From Puccinia triticina (lineage: Eukaryota; Basidiomycota; Pucciniomycetes; Pucciniales; Pucciniaceae): a stretch of DNA of 64,000 nt. Where the stretch lies: positions 1,612,001 through 1,676,000 of the forward strand of contig NC_070569.1 of assembly GCF_026914185.1 (NCBI RefSeq). The letters run 5' to 3'. A program made the position numbers and the translations under genes. The notes beneath the pieces were generated by a model, which made no database searches, was not told the DNA's origin, and worked only from the letters and a program-made list of their open reading frames with translations. Numbering within the stretch: the first letter of the stretch is position 1; every line of letters starts with the position of its first letter. Of this stretch, positions 11,501 to 23,624 are shown one piece after another.

Positions 11501-13036
11501 GCTGCGTGCAGGAATGTCACCTTTTTGCCTGTAGCTCAGCACAATCCTCTGGGGCTGGGTGAACCAGTGCGCTGAAGGCTCTTTTCAAAGCAATCCTCTG
11601 AAAGAGGGGCTTGTGAGCAAAGTCCAAGCTGTGGCCTGAGAGCTTTGGCTTTCTATGACTTTTTTGGCCTTTTTGAAACTGAAGCACTTGTAACTCCCAA
11701 ACCACAAATCCAAACAACCTGTCTTGAAATTTCCCAGCTAAACATCTTGGCTTTGCAGCTATGTATTTTTTAACATGTTTTGAAGAAATAATATCAATTT
11801 CCTTGGATGTTAGAATAGCAAGAGCCTCCACTGGAGATTGGATTTTGCATTTTTCCCATAAATAGTGGTTTGCTTTATAGTATGAGTTGTACAGTTGACC
11901 ATTTGGTACCTTGTTTATTTACATACATAATGCATAGAAAGAGAAGATTGCAGAAGATAGGTGAATGAGTAAGAAGAACCCTGGGCCTGGGGTCCCTGCT
12001 CCAGAAAATGGAAATTTCATTAATTTATTGAAAGTGAAGGACACAACCCCTGGCTGACTGTCTAGCGCAGAAAGATGAAGAAAAATGAAGCCTTTTGGCC
12101 AGTTCATTTGGCTGAACGGATTTCCTCCAGGAAACACCTCATGCAAAGCCCTCAGGCCAAAATTTTGATGTTAGTCAAGTCCCTCCTTTGGAGGCTTGCA
12201 CTTCGTGCAGGGGCGCTTTGCACCAGCCCAGGCTGTATCAAACTTAACACAAGCATACCCTCCTTGGGGGAGCGTAGCAACGTCCAAAGGAGGGAATTGC
12301 CTCTAAAGTTGCATGTCTTTTGCTACAGTAATGAGCCAAATGGCAGAGGAGATGTCACCCTGCCCTATTTACCCCAATACCTCTCCCTAGAATTATATTT
12401 CTCACCGTGCCTTTTGCACCATTAAAGTCTCCAAGTTCTTAGCTTATTTTCACCCATTTCAAACTCCTCAATATCCACCCTGGCAAGAAACTTCCTGTAA
12501 ATGTTGTTACATGGTGGATTTCTGTAACCAATCCCCCCTTTGAGCCCGCGCAAGCTCAGGGAATTTCAAATTTTCAGCTCAAAAATGCCTGGAAGACCCC
12601 TTCAGAACCAGTCCACAGTAGGTGGATTGGGCTATTAACTATTAGGGGCAGTAAGCTAAAAAAACAACGGATGGAAGCTGAGATAGCAAGCTACAAGTCT
12701 GTCTATTCAGTTTTTTTTTAAACCACAAACTACACTTTTTAAATTAGTCGAGTGCCCTTGCAAAAAAAAAACTGCTGAGCAGGCCATTTATGGCCAAATT
12801 TCCCCCCAAAAAAACCAGCAGATGCCCAAGATGGGCAGCTACAGCTGTGCCAAAAGGCATTAAAGAGGGTTTATTGATTTATTTTTAATTTTGTGCTGGT
12901 TTTTTTTATCATTTCCCTGCCAAAATTTGACTGCCCTCAGGCCACAGGTCCGACTTTACAAGTAAGCTGCCTCTCCTTTGGAGAGCATCCCTTTGGGACG
13001 CGGGGTCGCCCCCCGACCCTCCAATCAAGAGGCTTA
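11501..13036. other. No recognisable gene
   Basis: AT-rich sequence with several short ORFs that lack family features. The longest (11831-11517, minus) has no domain I recognise. It begins just outside the TSD of solo LTR copy 1. Confidence 0.5.
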
Positions 13037-13348
13037 GAGCATTTGCATTTGTTGGGTTAAGTTGACGGTTTCGGGCAACTTAACCCAAGCAGCAATCACA
13101 TTTGTTTGGGCTAACCTCAGGTCAACAAGCCTCAGGTTTGATTTCAGGCTAAGGTCAGCTAAATTTAGCAAGCCTTAACCTGAAATCTAGCCTCAGGCTA
13201 GGGCGGTCTGCGACTCATGTCAGCTCACTTTAGCCTGAAGCTGACCAAATGAATGTGTTTGCCCACTTGAAGGCAACCTTGTCAGCTAACCTGCCGACAA
13301 ACCTGGGCTTATTTAAACCAAAAACTTAGCAAAAAAATGTGAATGATC
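13037..13348. mobile_element. PIF/Harbinger-like MITE, 312 bp
   Basis: The left end GAGCATTTGCATTTG and the complement of the right end (GATCATTCACATTT) are similar imperfect TIRs. They are flanked by TTA at 13034-13036 and 13349-13351, the 3-bp TSD typical of PIF/Harbinger. The interior contains a second inverted repeat (TGGGTTAAGTTG/CAACTTAACCCA). There is no coding capacity. Confidence 0.55.
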
Positions 13349-14766
13349 TTATTGGCCAATTGGATTAGCTTATTCCAAGCATAATCTGAGCTAGTTAGTC
13401 CATACTAACTTAGCCACCAATGTTGATGCTCTTATACAAGGGCTGTCGGAGGCTTGCTTCGCGAGACACATGCCCGCAGCAACGAGGGCCTTGGTTTACC
13501 TTTGGAGAAGCTTCGCGCCTCCTTGGAGAGGCTTTGTTAAGCTGGAGGCTGTATCAGGGCCCTCCAAAGCGAGGTACTTGTGTTGAGTTAGGTCAGACCA
13601 GCTTATAGAGTCCTTTAAGCAAAGGCGGCTTGAGAGCCACTCAATCAGCATTTCCCAGGGCAGTGATCATTGTCTCCAACAAGCTCCGCCTGCGGAGAAG
13701 CCGCTTGGCTTCCTTGGATGCCTGGGAATCTGCATCAAACATCTCCCATATCGCCAGTCCTCTCACAGACAAATCCTGCCAAAAATTAACAGCGCGTGCT
13801 GCCCGCTAATTGGCCACCAAGTTGCAGGCCTGCAACCCCAAAATCATCTGTTTGTTACTGGATCAGAAATTACTGATGGCTTCAAGGTGTGAAAAGGGCG
13901 GCCCAAAGGCCCCACCCATCAACATGGTGTATCTCCCACCTGTTATGGCGGATCATTTACATAATTATATTTCTGCCATGGTTTTGTATATTTCTGCCAT
14001 GGTTTTGTATATTTCCTTCTCACCAAACTAATTACATAATCATTTTGTATATATATTCGACATACCTAGCAATCATATTTTTCTCCTTGGGGGAGTTTTT
14101 CCATCTCATCTTGCCATATCCTGATATCTCATCTCTTCACCACCAATTAGTGCGAGGACGCCACCAGCCAAACATTCCCACAAAACCTCCTGCAGAGGAA
14201 GGGACACCCCGTGGACCATGACGTCATACCCTCCTGAGGCCGGTCACCGGGCCGCATAGTAGGACGGTCAACGGCTGCAAGATCCAGCGCCAATCTCAGC
14301 CCGCATTGCATCCGTCATGGTCACTGGAGGTCCGTTGGGACAAGGGGTACACCACAGGAGCAATCGAGGAAATCTCAAGCGTTTCCTTGACACTCAACAA
14401 AATATTGAACGTCTGCTGGACGCTCAAGGCAGCAAAACATCCTTTAAACCCACAAGACATGGGCTTTGCATTGAGGTTTTTGTGACGTTGTCAGAACCCT
14501 CCCTCAACGCAAAGTTTTTTTTAACATTGGGGTGGTTCTGGGACTGCCTGTTCTTTGGATGTACCAGTTCTCTCAACGCTCTGCCAAAGAATTGAGGGAA
14601 CGGTGGCTCGGAATCAGGCTGTTATCTGAACGCACCAGTTCCCTCAACGTCAGGTAATCTGTTAAGGGAACCGGAGAATTGGAAGAACAGTTGGGTTCCA
14701 GGGCACTGTTCTCCAAAGGTTTTGGAAGAGTGTTGAGGGGACCCTTGTGTCCAGTCAATCATCATG
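13349..14766. other. No recognisable gene
   Basis: Contains short internal repeats such as a duplicated ATTTCTGCCATGGTTTTGTA near 13970-14010, and related CTCAACG words at 14380-14720 that suggest decayed hairpin repeats. I see no supported coding region. Confidence 0.5.
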
Positions 14767-15174
14767 CAACGGTGGGTAGTTACAATAACAGTTACTATCA
14801 GTTTTTTTTCTCCTTCAGTCTTTAATTTAAAATTCAGAACCACCTAATGATTTTTATCAGCTAGATCAAGAAGTCATAGCTCTCCTCTAATAATTGGTGA
14901 AATAATTTTCCATTTTTGTAAAAAGACTGCCTGGATATCCTTGATTACACTTCCAGTTTTTAGTTACTGGTTTTAGTTACTAGTAACTGCAAAATTTGAC
15001 ACGGAATAAGGGATATCAATTCATTCTTTTGACAAAAATGGAAAATTCTTTCACCAATTTTTAGAGGAGAGCTCTGACTTCTTGATCTAGTTGACAGAAC
15101 ATTTTATTTGGTTCCTAATTTTAAATTGAAGACCAAAGAAGAGGATTCATGGTTATCGTAACTACCCACCGTTG
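14767..15174. repeat. Foldback element, about 408 bp
   Basis: The left arm starts CAACGGTGGGTAGTTAC and the right arm ends with its complement. The arms stay similar for nearly 190 bp (for example CTAGATCAAGAAGTCA and AATTTTCCATTTTTGT in both), leaving a short loop. I could not define a TSD. Confidence 0.7.
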
Positions 15175-16315
15175 GTCAATGTTATGCTAGAAAATTAGGT
15201 TAAGGGCATGAAAGCACCTTTTGCTGTTTGTTTTTGGGCTTTTCATGATGCCCCACAACGTCTCTGATATTTTTATGCTTTTTGTTAAAAAATACTTTAA
15301 CAAACACTCACATCAATGAGTGTGAGGTTCATAGTAGAATCTCATAAGAGATGCTACATAGCTAGGGAAACCCACACCGTCTACCATGAAAGCTTGTTTG
15401 CGTAACGGGTTAAGGACTGATCAGTTGTTAGCCCATACATTTACTAACTTAACAAAGTCCCTCCTCTTTGGGGCTGAGTGGGGAGCAGAGTGCCGCCGAC
15501 CGCAGGGAGGGACTTACGACTTATGCGGGGGTGCTCGCCTGAGAGCACCGGGCAAAAATCTGGTTTGAATTTGAGGGCATGTAGCTTGCTCGTTTTGCGA
15601 GCTACATATGAGGTTCCAACCATCAACGGATGCGAATGCATCCTGCCTGTCTTTCTATTGACTCAGTTTTTGAAGAGAGTCACTTGAACAAAAAATCAAA
15701 GGAGAATAAAGAGAAAAGCAAACTTCCCCGCTCAGACCTGCGGGGCCAGGCACTGCCCAAGAAGTGGGGTGGTCTTGAGGCTTGCCACTTTCTTCAAAAA
15801 CCAATCAAAAAATCCCTTGATGCTATTGCAATGAGCTGAAGAGCTTAAAAATTCAATGACATATATAGCTGCTTAAGTTCAAACAATGGGGGGGGGGCAG
15901 CTTTGAAGCTGCAGGCTACAAAATCCAAAGAGTGATTTTCCATCACTTTTTGGTGGGTGGTCTTCCACCCAAATGGTTCAATAGCCCGTAAGTCCCTCCC
16001 TGCGCGAGGGGTGGCTTCGCCACCAGCCAAACTTAAGCTCCACCCAAATGAGCTACCCCCCGGACCACCATCCGAACTCCAAACTCCGACCTGCCGCATG
16101 GGGAGGGACTTTGATAAGTTAGATACATTTATGGTGGCAGGTCCGACTCTCAAGTCATGCAGTATCCTTTTGACTTGGCCGACTTACTGGACAACGTTCA
16201 ATCAACGTTGCCTTGCCAGAGTGGTAGGGTCAAACAAGTGTCCCCCCCACCAAAACCACCAAAACCAGTGGTTGGTTAAGAATGTGCCAACCGTGTGACA
16301 ACGTCGCCCTGCAAG
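15175..16315. other. No recognisable gene
   Basis: Moderately GC-rich tracts alternate with AT-rich tracts and a G-run near 15888. No ORF here has recognisable features. Confidence 0.5.
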
Positions 16316-17457
16316 CAAGAGCGCAACGTTTGAGTAACCTCCAGGTCCTCCGGTGACCTAACGTTGGGCTGCTCCTTAGCTGGTCGGACCGAACTGGGGG
16401 AAACTTTCCGAGAAACACCTAGACCTACGCAAACCCACGCAAACCCACGCGAGATCAGGCGGCCCGTTGGCGGACCGCGATCCTGCGCACCGCCACACCT
16501 GGGCCAATGCTCACCAGTGAAATATTTTGCATGGGTAATGCAGAAAAGGGATTATCGGAGCGAATTGATGTTGGGTGTTGTGATCTCAGCCAGGATGAGA
16601 ACAGCGCACAGCCTGCAATTCAGGAAGTGATGGAGCAGGCGCCGGGTCCTAGGGAAGCCTTTCAAAGGACAGCCACGTACACCACCAGGTCACTTCCTGT
16701 GATTGGTGTTGGTTGGTCCAACGTTACCTGATTGGAGAACGTTGGACCAACCTATTCCATGATTGGGATTGGTTTATCCAGTCAATCCACGATCTGCATC
16801 CACTGCCCCCTTCGTGGCGCACAGCAATGGATGGCCGGGGGGGGGGGGGGGGGTGGGGGGAGCAGCGGCTGCGCCTCAATGTGACAAGAGCGCAACGTTT
16901 GAGTAACCTCCAGGTCCTCCGGTGACCTAACGTTGGGCTGCTCCTTAGCTGGTCGGACCGAACTGGGGGAAACTTTCCGAGAAACACCTAGACCTACGCA
17001 AACCCACGCAAACCCACGCGAGATCAGGCGGCCCGTTGGCGGACCGCGATCCTGCGCACCGCCACACCTGGGCCAATGCTCACCAGTGAAATATTTTGCA
17101 TGGGTAATGCAGAAAAGGGATTATCGGAGCGAATTGATGTTGGGTGTTGTGATCTCAGCCAGGATGAGAACAGCGCACAGCCTGCAATTCAGGAAGTGAT
17201 GGAGCAGGCGCCGGGTCCTAGGGAAGCCTTTCAAAGGACAGCCACGTACACCACCAGGTCACTTCCTGTGATTGGTGTTGGTTGGTCCAACGTTACCTGA
17301 TTGGAGAACGTTGGACCAACCTATTCCATGATTGGGATTGGTTTATCCAGTCAATCCACGATCTGCATCCACTGCCCCCTTCGTGGCGCACAGCAATGGA
17401 TGGCCGGGGGGGGGGGGGGGGGGGGGTGGGGGGAGCAGCGGCTGCGCCTCAATGTGA
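16316..17457 (+). repeat. Tandem direct duplication of about 569 bp
   Basis: 16316-16884 is repeated at 16885-17457 at an offset of 569 bp. The only visible difference is a longer G homopolymer in the second unit. Each unit ends in a G tract and CTGCGCCTCAATGTGA. The near identity means a recent duplication. The second unit runs straight into an LTR fragment. Confidence 0.92.
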
Positions 17458-17575
17458 GCCTGTGTCTCTTATGTGACAGCAGGACACAAGAAAAGAGGGG
17501 GGGAAATAGTTTGGATTTCTTGGGATAAAGGAATACAAACTGAGAGAGAGGAAGAGAAAGAGAGAGAAAAGATCC
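17453..17575. mobile_element. LTR fragment, third copy of the TGTGAGCC family
   Basis: The sequence starts TGTGAGCCTGTGTCTC. It then has the GTGACAGCAGGACACAAG block, the TTCTTGGGATAAAG block and the AGAGAG tract seen at 223-345 and 45661-45800. Similarity stops near 17575, so only the first 120 bp of the LTR remain. Confidence 0.7.
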
Positions 17576-17604
17576 CCTGGTTTTTTTTTTTTTGAATCCA
17601 CCTA

Positions 17605-17770
17605 TTCTTCTAGGTTGTGCCAAATGAGAGGAAGAAAACCAGCGCCACTGAGTGTGTTCAAAACTTCAGATTTCTGCTGTTGATGTTTTGTGTTGTTTGT
17701 AAGTTTTGTGTCAGAAATCAACCAAAGCATCACCTTTGGCTCTTATCAACCAAGAGATTTGAGACCTGAT
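17605..17770 (+). repeat. Diverged direct repeat, copy A, upstream of the rust-family gene
   Basis: Shares ordered blocks with 20135-20295, including AGGTTGTGCCAAATGAGAG, GTAAGTTTTGTGTCAG and ACCAAGAGATT. By eye about 70-75% similar. Probably a remnant of a local duplication around the gene between them. Confidence 0.6.
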
Positions 17771-18524
17771 CTCCGACTCTTTGAAATTTTCTGCAGGCCA
17801 ATTGAAATATTTGTCACCCAAAGACTGTTGCGTGGGTCCACAATGTTTTCCTTGGCCATGTCTGTTGATTCCACTAATTCCACCGACCTGTCTGATGGGT
17901 AATGCTGTTGCTACCGCGCCATTCTTGTCTTGGGAAAACATTGAACAAGGTACATATATGCTGGCCACGGCATCATGCCTCTCCCAAGTCGCTTGACCTC
18001 GCAGCCATCCAGGCGGACGGTCAACAGCTGCGAGTTCCGGCTCCGATGTCCTTCTGCCCGGCCGCTTGTCCAGTTACATCAATGCACTCAAATTCTGTTC
18101 TCGGTTATCATGTTGCACAAAACAAAACCTTCGTTGAAAAGGTGCATCACGAAGAGTCACTAACGCAAGTCTCGCGATCAAAAACATATGAATCCTTGCA
18201 TTCGCTGAGCTGTTTGATACAGCGGCACGTCATCATCATCATTATCATCACCATTAACATCGCCGACAGGCAACAGTCTGGCAACGGCGCTGAAAGCGAG
18301 CCTCTTGCCGCCGGGATCCGCCCGATGAAGCAATGCGTTTTCCTGGCCACTAGGCTCAGCCAGGAGGAAACCACCCTAAACCACCTGGTTGGCATTGCAT
18401 AACAAAGGAATCTAGGGGATTCATAGGCATATATACATACAAACATATGAAGAGCAGAAAGGTCCAACACATTCCATAACTTTCTATGCAAGGTTTGTAA
18501 AACTGCATACGCTCTCTTCAACAG
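17771..18524. other. No confident gene; likely 5' region of the next gene
   Basis: A 166-codon ORF (17902-18402, plus) runs through a CAT/ATC microsatellite and has no recognisable domain. The stretch may include an unresolved first exon of the gene at 18525-19963, whose start codon I could not place. Confidence 0.4.
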
Positions 18525-19963
18525 TTGAGGAGTTGTCCCGAGTGAAGGTGTGCCCTTTGTGTTCCCACTTCCAGCACTGGAACAGCACGCAAGCCACGAT
18601 CGAAGCGATGGAGCAGACGCGAGCTAATACGGAAGCCGTCGACCAAAGTCGAAGGACAGAAGACATGGGTTAGTCCGTCAAAAAATTGATAGAGCATCCT
18701 CCAAACCGGCGCAGAGACACATGGCCGATTGATGGACTGACCTCGATGTATACAGCCTCTGTTCTCCGTGTCGTGCGGGGGTTGACCCACAAGCACAGCT
18801 TCGAGCGCAACCATCTGCCCCCAGCCAAGAGAGATCGAAGTCTGACCATCAAGGACATGGACGGAAAGATCGGAATCTGGAAGGAACTGCACTCGATCCT
18901 TCTCCCTTCAATCCACGACCAGCTCGAATTGCTTCGCAACTCGCTCGACCTGCTCCATCCCATGAAAAAACCAAAACCAGACATCAAGCCAATTCTGGAG
19001 ATCCTGTCGAATCTCGATAAGACTTTGGAGAGCACTGTGTCGGCTATCGTCTGTCTCACCCTCGAATCACCTCTGCCAGACGAAAAACACGACCATGGCC
19101 TGCAGGCCGCTAAGTTCTTTCGATGCGCGTATCTGCACAAGAAAATCCAGTCTCTTGTGGAGCGCTTGATTTATGAATTGTTATTCCGGCATCAACTTGC
19201 GAGCTTTGTCGGATGGTGCATTAGGCCAACTGTTACTATCCACAATGATTCGCTTCGGACGCCGGGACCCGGTTTGAGGCACCAAATCGGGACCATCATA
19301 CTTTATTGTAACAACGAAATCACTAAAACGATCCACTGGTGCCGCACATCCGACTGGGCTGTCATCCAGGATGCGTGGTCAGAAGTATGCACACCACTTG
19401 ATCTTGTCGTGGAGAAGTTCACTGGCCAAGCCAACCGCCGAATCCCACCAGCTTATCGGACTAACACGAATATCGAGACAAACGCCACGACAGAATTCAT
19501 AGTCAAAGTAGCCAGGTCAGCCCTCCCACTCGTCAAGTTAGCGAGGATCTTGGGCAAGAAAACTTCCGGAATGATCTCGACGAAACGGATATCGACGTCG
19601 GACGCAACACTGGAGCTCAACTCAGAGACGATCAAGCAGTTATACGAAGCCCCTCAAGCGCTCGCCAGGCTTTACCACCTGTACAACCTCCTCAGCCTTC
19701 TGGATCTCTCGGTTCGAGTCATCCCTGTCAATCAGCAAATCGGTATTCGTTCTTTGATCCAAAACCTTCCCCGGGGCATGGCATCCACCTTATCTGTTCT
19801 CGATTCGGTTCTGATCCCTGTGCTGGCCCAAGTCAAAGACAATTCGCCCACAACCCAATTCAACTCTTTCCTTCCGGACTTGAAACAATCCTGGGATAAG
19901 GCAAGTGAGCATTTGATCGATGTGATGATCACGTCCTTTGAATTCGAACACATGAACGTTTGA
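18525..19963 (+). CDS. Rust-lineage family protein of unknown function
   Basis: Two exons are supported: 18525-18668 (frame begins VEELSRVKVCPLC) and 18756-19963, joined by a GTTAGT...ACAG intron that keeps the frame. The second exon reads without stops for about 400 residues to FEFEHMNV. It resembles a large family seen in Puccinia genomes, with helical segments (LEILSNLDKTLESTVSAI) and the signature IHWCRTSDWAVIQDAW. No enzymatic motif, signal peptide or membrane segment is visible; the protein is probably cytoplasmic or nuclear. An acceptor-like CAG precedes 18525, so at least one upstream exon with the start codon is missing from this model. Base composition is more balanced than the flanking repeats. 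Family identification is from memory of rust proteins, so function is open. Confidence 0.7.
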
Positions 19964-20134
19964 GTTAGAATAAAAGATTATCCTCGGGGGACAATCCATA
20001 CTCAACTCGTGTATTGTATGATATGATTACCAAAAGCTTCAATTTTTATCAATGTACATATTTAATTACCAGGCCAAACACCTTCATGAATCAGCTTGCC
20101 ACTGCTATGCTTTGTTTGCGTCCGCTTCTTCTTT

Positions 20135-20295
20135 TCCTAGGTTGCACCAAATGAGAAGAGAAACTAGCTATGACTGAGTCTTCAAAATACGAATTATTGC
20201 TGCCGATGTGTTGTGCCATGTGTAAGTTTTGTGTCAGCAATCAACAAAATCATCACATTCGGCTCTTGTCTTGAGACCAAGAGATTGGTCCTTCT
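20135..20295 (+). repeat. Diverged direct repeat, copy B, downstream of the rust-family gene
   Basis: Partner of 17605-17770, in the same orientation. The two flank the 18.5-20.0 kb gene. Confidence 0.6.
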
Positions 20296-21120
20296 CTCTG
20301 AACTTACGCGGAGGCAGATGAAATTATACAGCGTCTTTGATTACGAAGCAATGCCTTCAATTGTTTTCGGGTTTTCTTTTTGAACCCATTAAGCTTCTGT
20401 TATCCATAGCCAGACCTTCTGATCTGACATATGCACCGTGTATTCATCTCACTACGACTGCCTGGGGCAACCTTGGCAAAAGGCCTACCAGCACCTCATT
20501 GGGCTTTGAATTGAAACGCGCAGCACCAAGCTCACCGAAAATGACAATGGAGTGTCGGGAGGAAAATCGGCTATGCTATTGAGGTACCTGGGCGGACTGC
20601 AAAAAAACTCTTGAAAGAACAAGCTGAAATTAGGCCCGGGTGGAGGGATGAGGGACCTGGGGATATCGACTGTCCCTCCCTAATTGGCTCGTATTTATCT
20701 GAAGAATATTTTCTTCCATTATAATCCTTGGGCGAGCAGATCATCACCATGGCCATGAGTTGACTTGAATTTCGCCTCGCTCGAATTCTCTTCAGAATGG
20801 AGAGATGTAACAAAACCTTCCCAGTGCCATCGGGTGACACCACTAACAGCCCCGGACTCGGGGGTCATTTCTTGAATAGAAGCTAATGGGTTGTTGTGGG
20901 GTCGGAAGCTTAACAAAGGAAAGCTTCTGCGGCGCTTGAGAGCGGTTGGGAGCCGAGGGTCTTGTGCTTACTTGAGGTTGGGGGTAGCAACAACCATTCT
21001 GAAACACCTTGAAAGTGGACGTCGATCGCACGGTTGATTAATTTCCCCCTGATGTGTCGGCCTTCGATGGATGACCATGGCGACGATTTTTACCCCTTTG
21101 ACACAGTTGGAGAGGAAGTC
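20296..21120. other. Intergenic, no recognisable gene
   Basis: Short ORFs only. The last part is presumably the upstream region of the secreted-protein gene at 21229. Confidence 0.5.
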
Positions 21121-21128
21121 TATAAATT
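21121..21128 (+). promoter_or_regulatory. TATA-like element before the secreted-protein gene
   Basis: TATAAATT lies 108 bp before the ATG at 21229, leaving room for a start site about 30 bp downstream and a short leader. Confidence 0.4.
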
Positions 21129-21228
21129 CAGCCTGGCTAGCCGGCCAGAATGATTTGCTTTCCCTCACTCTATCCCAACACATCTCACAATTTCTTGAAA
21201 TTCTGAATAAATCTTAGAAACAGCAAAA

Positions 21229-21696
21229 ATGATTGCTTGGAAATTCACATTCATTCTCATCAGCTTACTCGCCCACTGCTCTCTTTACCACGCTTCTATG
21301 CAATGCGGAAGAGCTTCAGTGACTCGGAAAACCTGCGAAACGTATGCTGAGTCTTTTTAGATTTTCTCCTTCGTGCAACTTCATTTCAACAAATTGTTAC
21401 TATATTTTGGCTCAACCATGAGTATTTTGGCTTACATCCTCTTCATGGATTTCGAATAATCATCTGAAACAGAGCTTACAAGAGCATTCAGTACACTGAC
21501 GGAGGGGTCACTGGGGGTGAAAACATAATTATTATCACTCACTTAGATTGCCTTGTGAGTCAATCAGTTTTGGTGTCATTTTTTAATTTTCCTGAGCTAA
21601 AATAATACTGAAGTATGAATTATCAAATAAACAACTATACTAAACTGAATTTTGCTTTTCCATCAGATTATGGTGACAGCCAATGAACCAGGGTGA
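21229..21696 (+). CDS. Small secreted cysteine-containing protein (possibly truncated)
   Basis: Three exons (21229-21341, 21473-21554, 21667-21696) with GTATGC, GTGAGT and CAG sites give a 74-residue product. The first 23 residues form a signal peptide (MIAWKFTFILISLLAHC, hydrophobic core then small residues). The mature part has few residues but includes MQCGRAS, KTCE and HLDCL. This fits small secreted proteins of rusts, many of which are expressed in haustoria, but no named effector family is assigned. The stop at 21694 may be secondary: an open continuation lies one frame over directly after it. The gene stands alone, with a TATA-like box upstream. Confidence 0.5.
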
Positions 21697-22309
21697 TTAA
21701 AGCTCACTCTTTCAGCTCATTCATGTCCCCGGGAAGCAGCAGGCTTGTATTGATGGAGCTAACTTCCTCATTTACCAGCGCTGCCATGCAGCAAGACATA
21801 GAAGCAGCCTTCCGTGAAATCTTTGACACATGTCATCCATCTCAATATGCTGTATGTGCTTTATTTAATTGATCTAGATGATTTTCTTGCCCAAGTATCT
21901 GACCAAATTGAATAACTAATGCTTTTAGGGTGCAAAAAATGCAAAGCACACCTTCATGGTTGAAGTTTCATCTTTTCCACCTGATGATGTTCCATTTGGT
22001 AGTGAATTAAAAATTGGAATTCCAGCCTGTAAGAAGAGTAGGTATCTTCAAACAAAAGGTTTGATTAAACCAGAAGATTGCATAAGGTTTGTTGGTTTTT
22101 ACTTGGAACGTAATTTGAATAAATCTCTTGTTGTTTTGGATCTGATTACTCCTTGTTGGATCATTAGTGCAATCAATAGTTGGAAGCTAGGTACAGGTAC
22201 AGGAGGATTTGGTATGGTTGTATATCAAACATGTTCTGTAAGTCAATGTATACCAGAAACAAACCTCAAGATTTACCACATCACACAATCTCTTACTCAT
22301 TCTCATTGA
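21694..22309 (+). pseudogene. Out-of-frame continuation of the secreted-protein gene
   Basis: From about 21696 another frame reads SSFMSPGSSRLVLMELTSSF and then DIEAAFREIFDTC. A GTATGT...TTTTAG intron (21852-21928) follows. The frame then continues from GAKNAKHTFMVEV and is open to 22309. The helix-like segment with a terminal Cys looks like the normal C-terminal half of such proteins. That implies a one-base frameshift near 21694 relative to an intact relative. How far past about 22060 the true coding region extends is unclear. Confidence 0.5.
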
Positions 22310-22990
22310 TTCAAACTGGTACTTAAAACAAATTTAAAACTTTTCAAATAAATAGGTTGCAGTTTCCCCATTAAATGGCTTAGATGTTACCCTGTCAGTA
22401 TTTCATGGCAATTCTCTGCATAATTAGTAAAGTTTTGACCTACTGTGATTTTCACTAATTTTTATCTATTCTTGTACGTCTGTGGAGCAGAGATTTGCAA
22501 ACATTAACCAATATGGTGAAATCAATCACAGATAGCTGCAAGCAAGATGTAAGTAAATTTAAATTTTGATCTGGATACATAAATAGGAATTGATGTTCAA
22601 TGACTGTGACAGAACGGTGTGGTGTTAAATAATGGTGGTAGCTATGGTTTGAATGCAAAGATACTCATAGAAATAGGCTCCTCTCGAAAAGCCTAAAGAA
22701 ACTCTGCTTTCAATTTCAAATTTGAGTTTTGTTACTGCCTATGTACCTACACTAAATCAATTGGACTATAATCAATCACAAAAAACTTCCTTTTACCATA
22801 CAAAGAAAAAATTAGCCTTGAAAATATTTCTCAATACAAACACCTTGTTTTATAAAGCTTGAAATCTTCCTATGTAGCTGTACCATCAGCAGCCATTTGA
22901 CTGTTTTTAACCAGCTCTGTTACTCAATAAAACCTGTAAATTCACCTCTCAATTAGCCTAAAGTCTTCTGGATATGAGTGAAATCTGGGG
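22310..22990. other. AT-rich, no recognisable gene
   Basis: No ORF or repeat with supportable identity. Confidence 0.5.
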
Positions 22991-23468
22991 TAGAGATAGT
23001 CATGCTGGACCCACGTACAAAGCAGTACCCAGGTACCGCACTGCTTTCTGGCCATTTTCAGGTACCTAGGACCACACCCGGCACCGCCTGGGAGATGCCA
23101 AAGGTACCACCTGTGTTATTTGGTTGGTGCCTGGCAAAGCCACTCCCAAGCTTGGTGGGCCATTCCAGCAGGCACCAGTTGAAGTTGATCAAGGAGGCGG
23201 TGGTGGTGGGGGCAGACAGATGGCGTTTGGGTCGTTGAGCGGGGCCTGGAGCGTCGGGTTGGGGCCGGGAAGGGTGTGGAGAGCGCGGGGGGGCTGGAGC
23301 CTGAGGGGGTCCAGCGGGCCGCCGTCAGGCGGTACCTTTCTGGCCAAAACCCAGTACATTACTGCACCCAGCACCGCTACGCGCGCGCAAGGGATACCCG
23401 CCAAGCGTTACTAGGTACCTGCCAAGCGGTACTAGGTACCCGCCGCGGGTACCAAATGAATATCTCAA
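22991..23468. mobile_element. hAT-type MITE, 478 bp
   Basis: The left end TAGAGATAGTCATGCTGG and the complement of the right end (TTGAGATATTCATTTGG) align without gaps. They are flanked by the 8-bp TSD ATCTGGGG at 22983-22990 and 23469-23476. The interior is rich in GGTACC palindromes and has no transposase. Confidence 0.75.
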
Positions 23469-23624
23469 ATCTGGGGGAGGAAGTCAATCATGTGGTTTGG
23501 ATTGATCTGGATTTTTGTACACATGTAATGAGCCATTTGTACCCTACCATGCCTGCACTTCCAGCTTATGTTTTCTCAAGCCCCTTTGCTTTTGAAATTT
23601 TGAATTTTGAAGGCTAAATAGTTA

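Noticed and set aside
17902..18402. 166-codon ORF before the rust-family gene
   Set aside because: It crosses a trinucleotide microsatellite, has no recognisable domain and no splice or promoter support.
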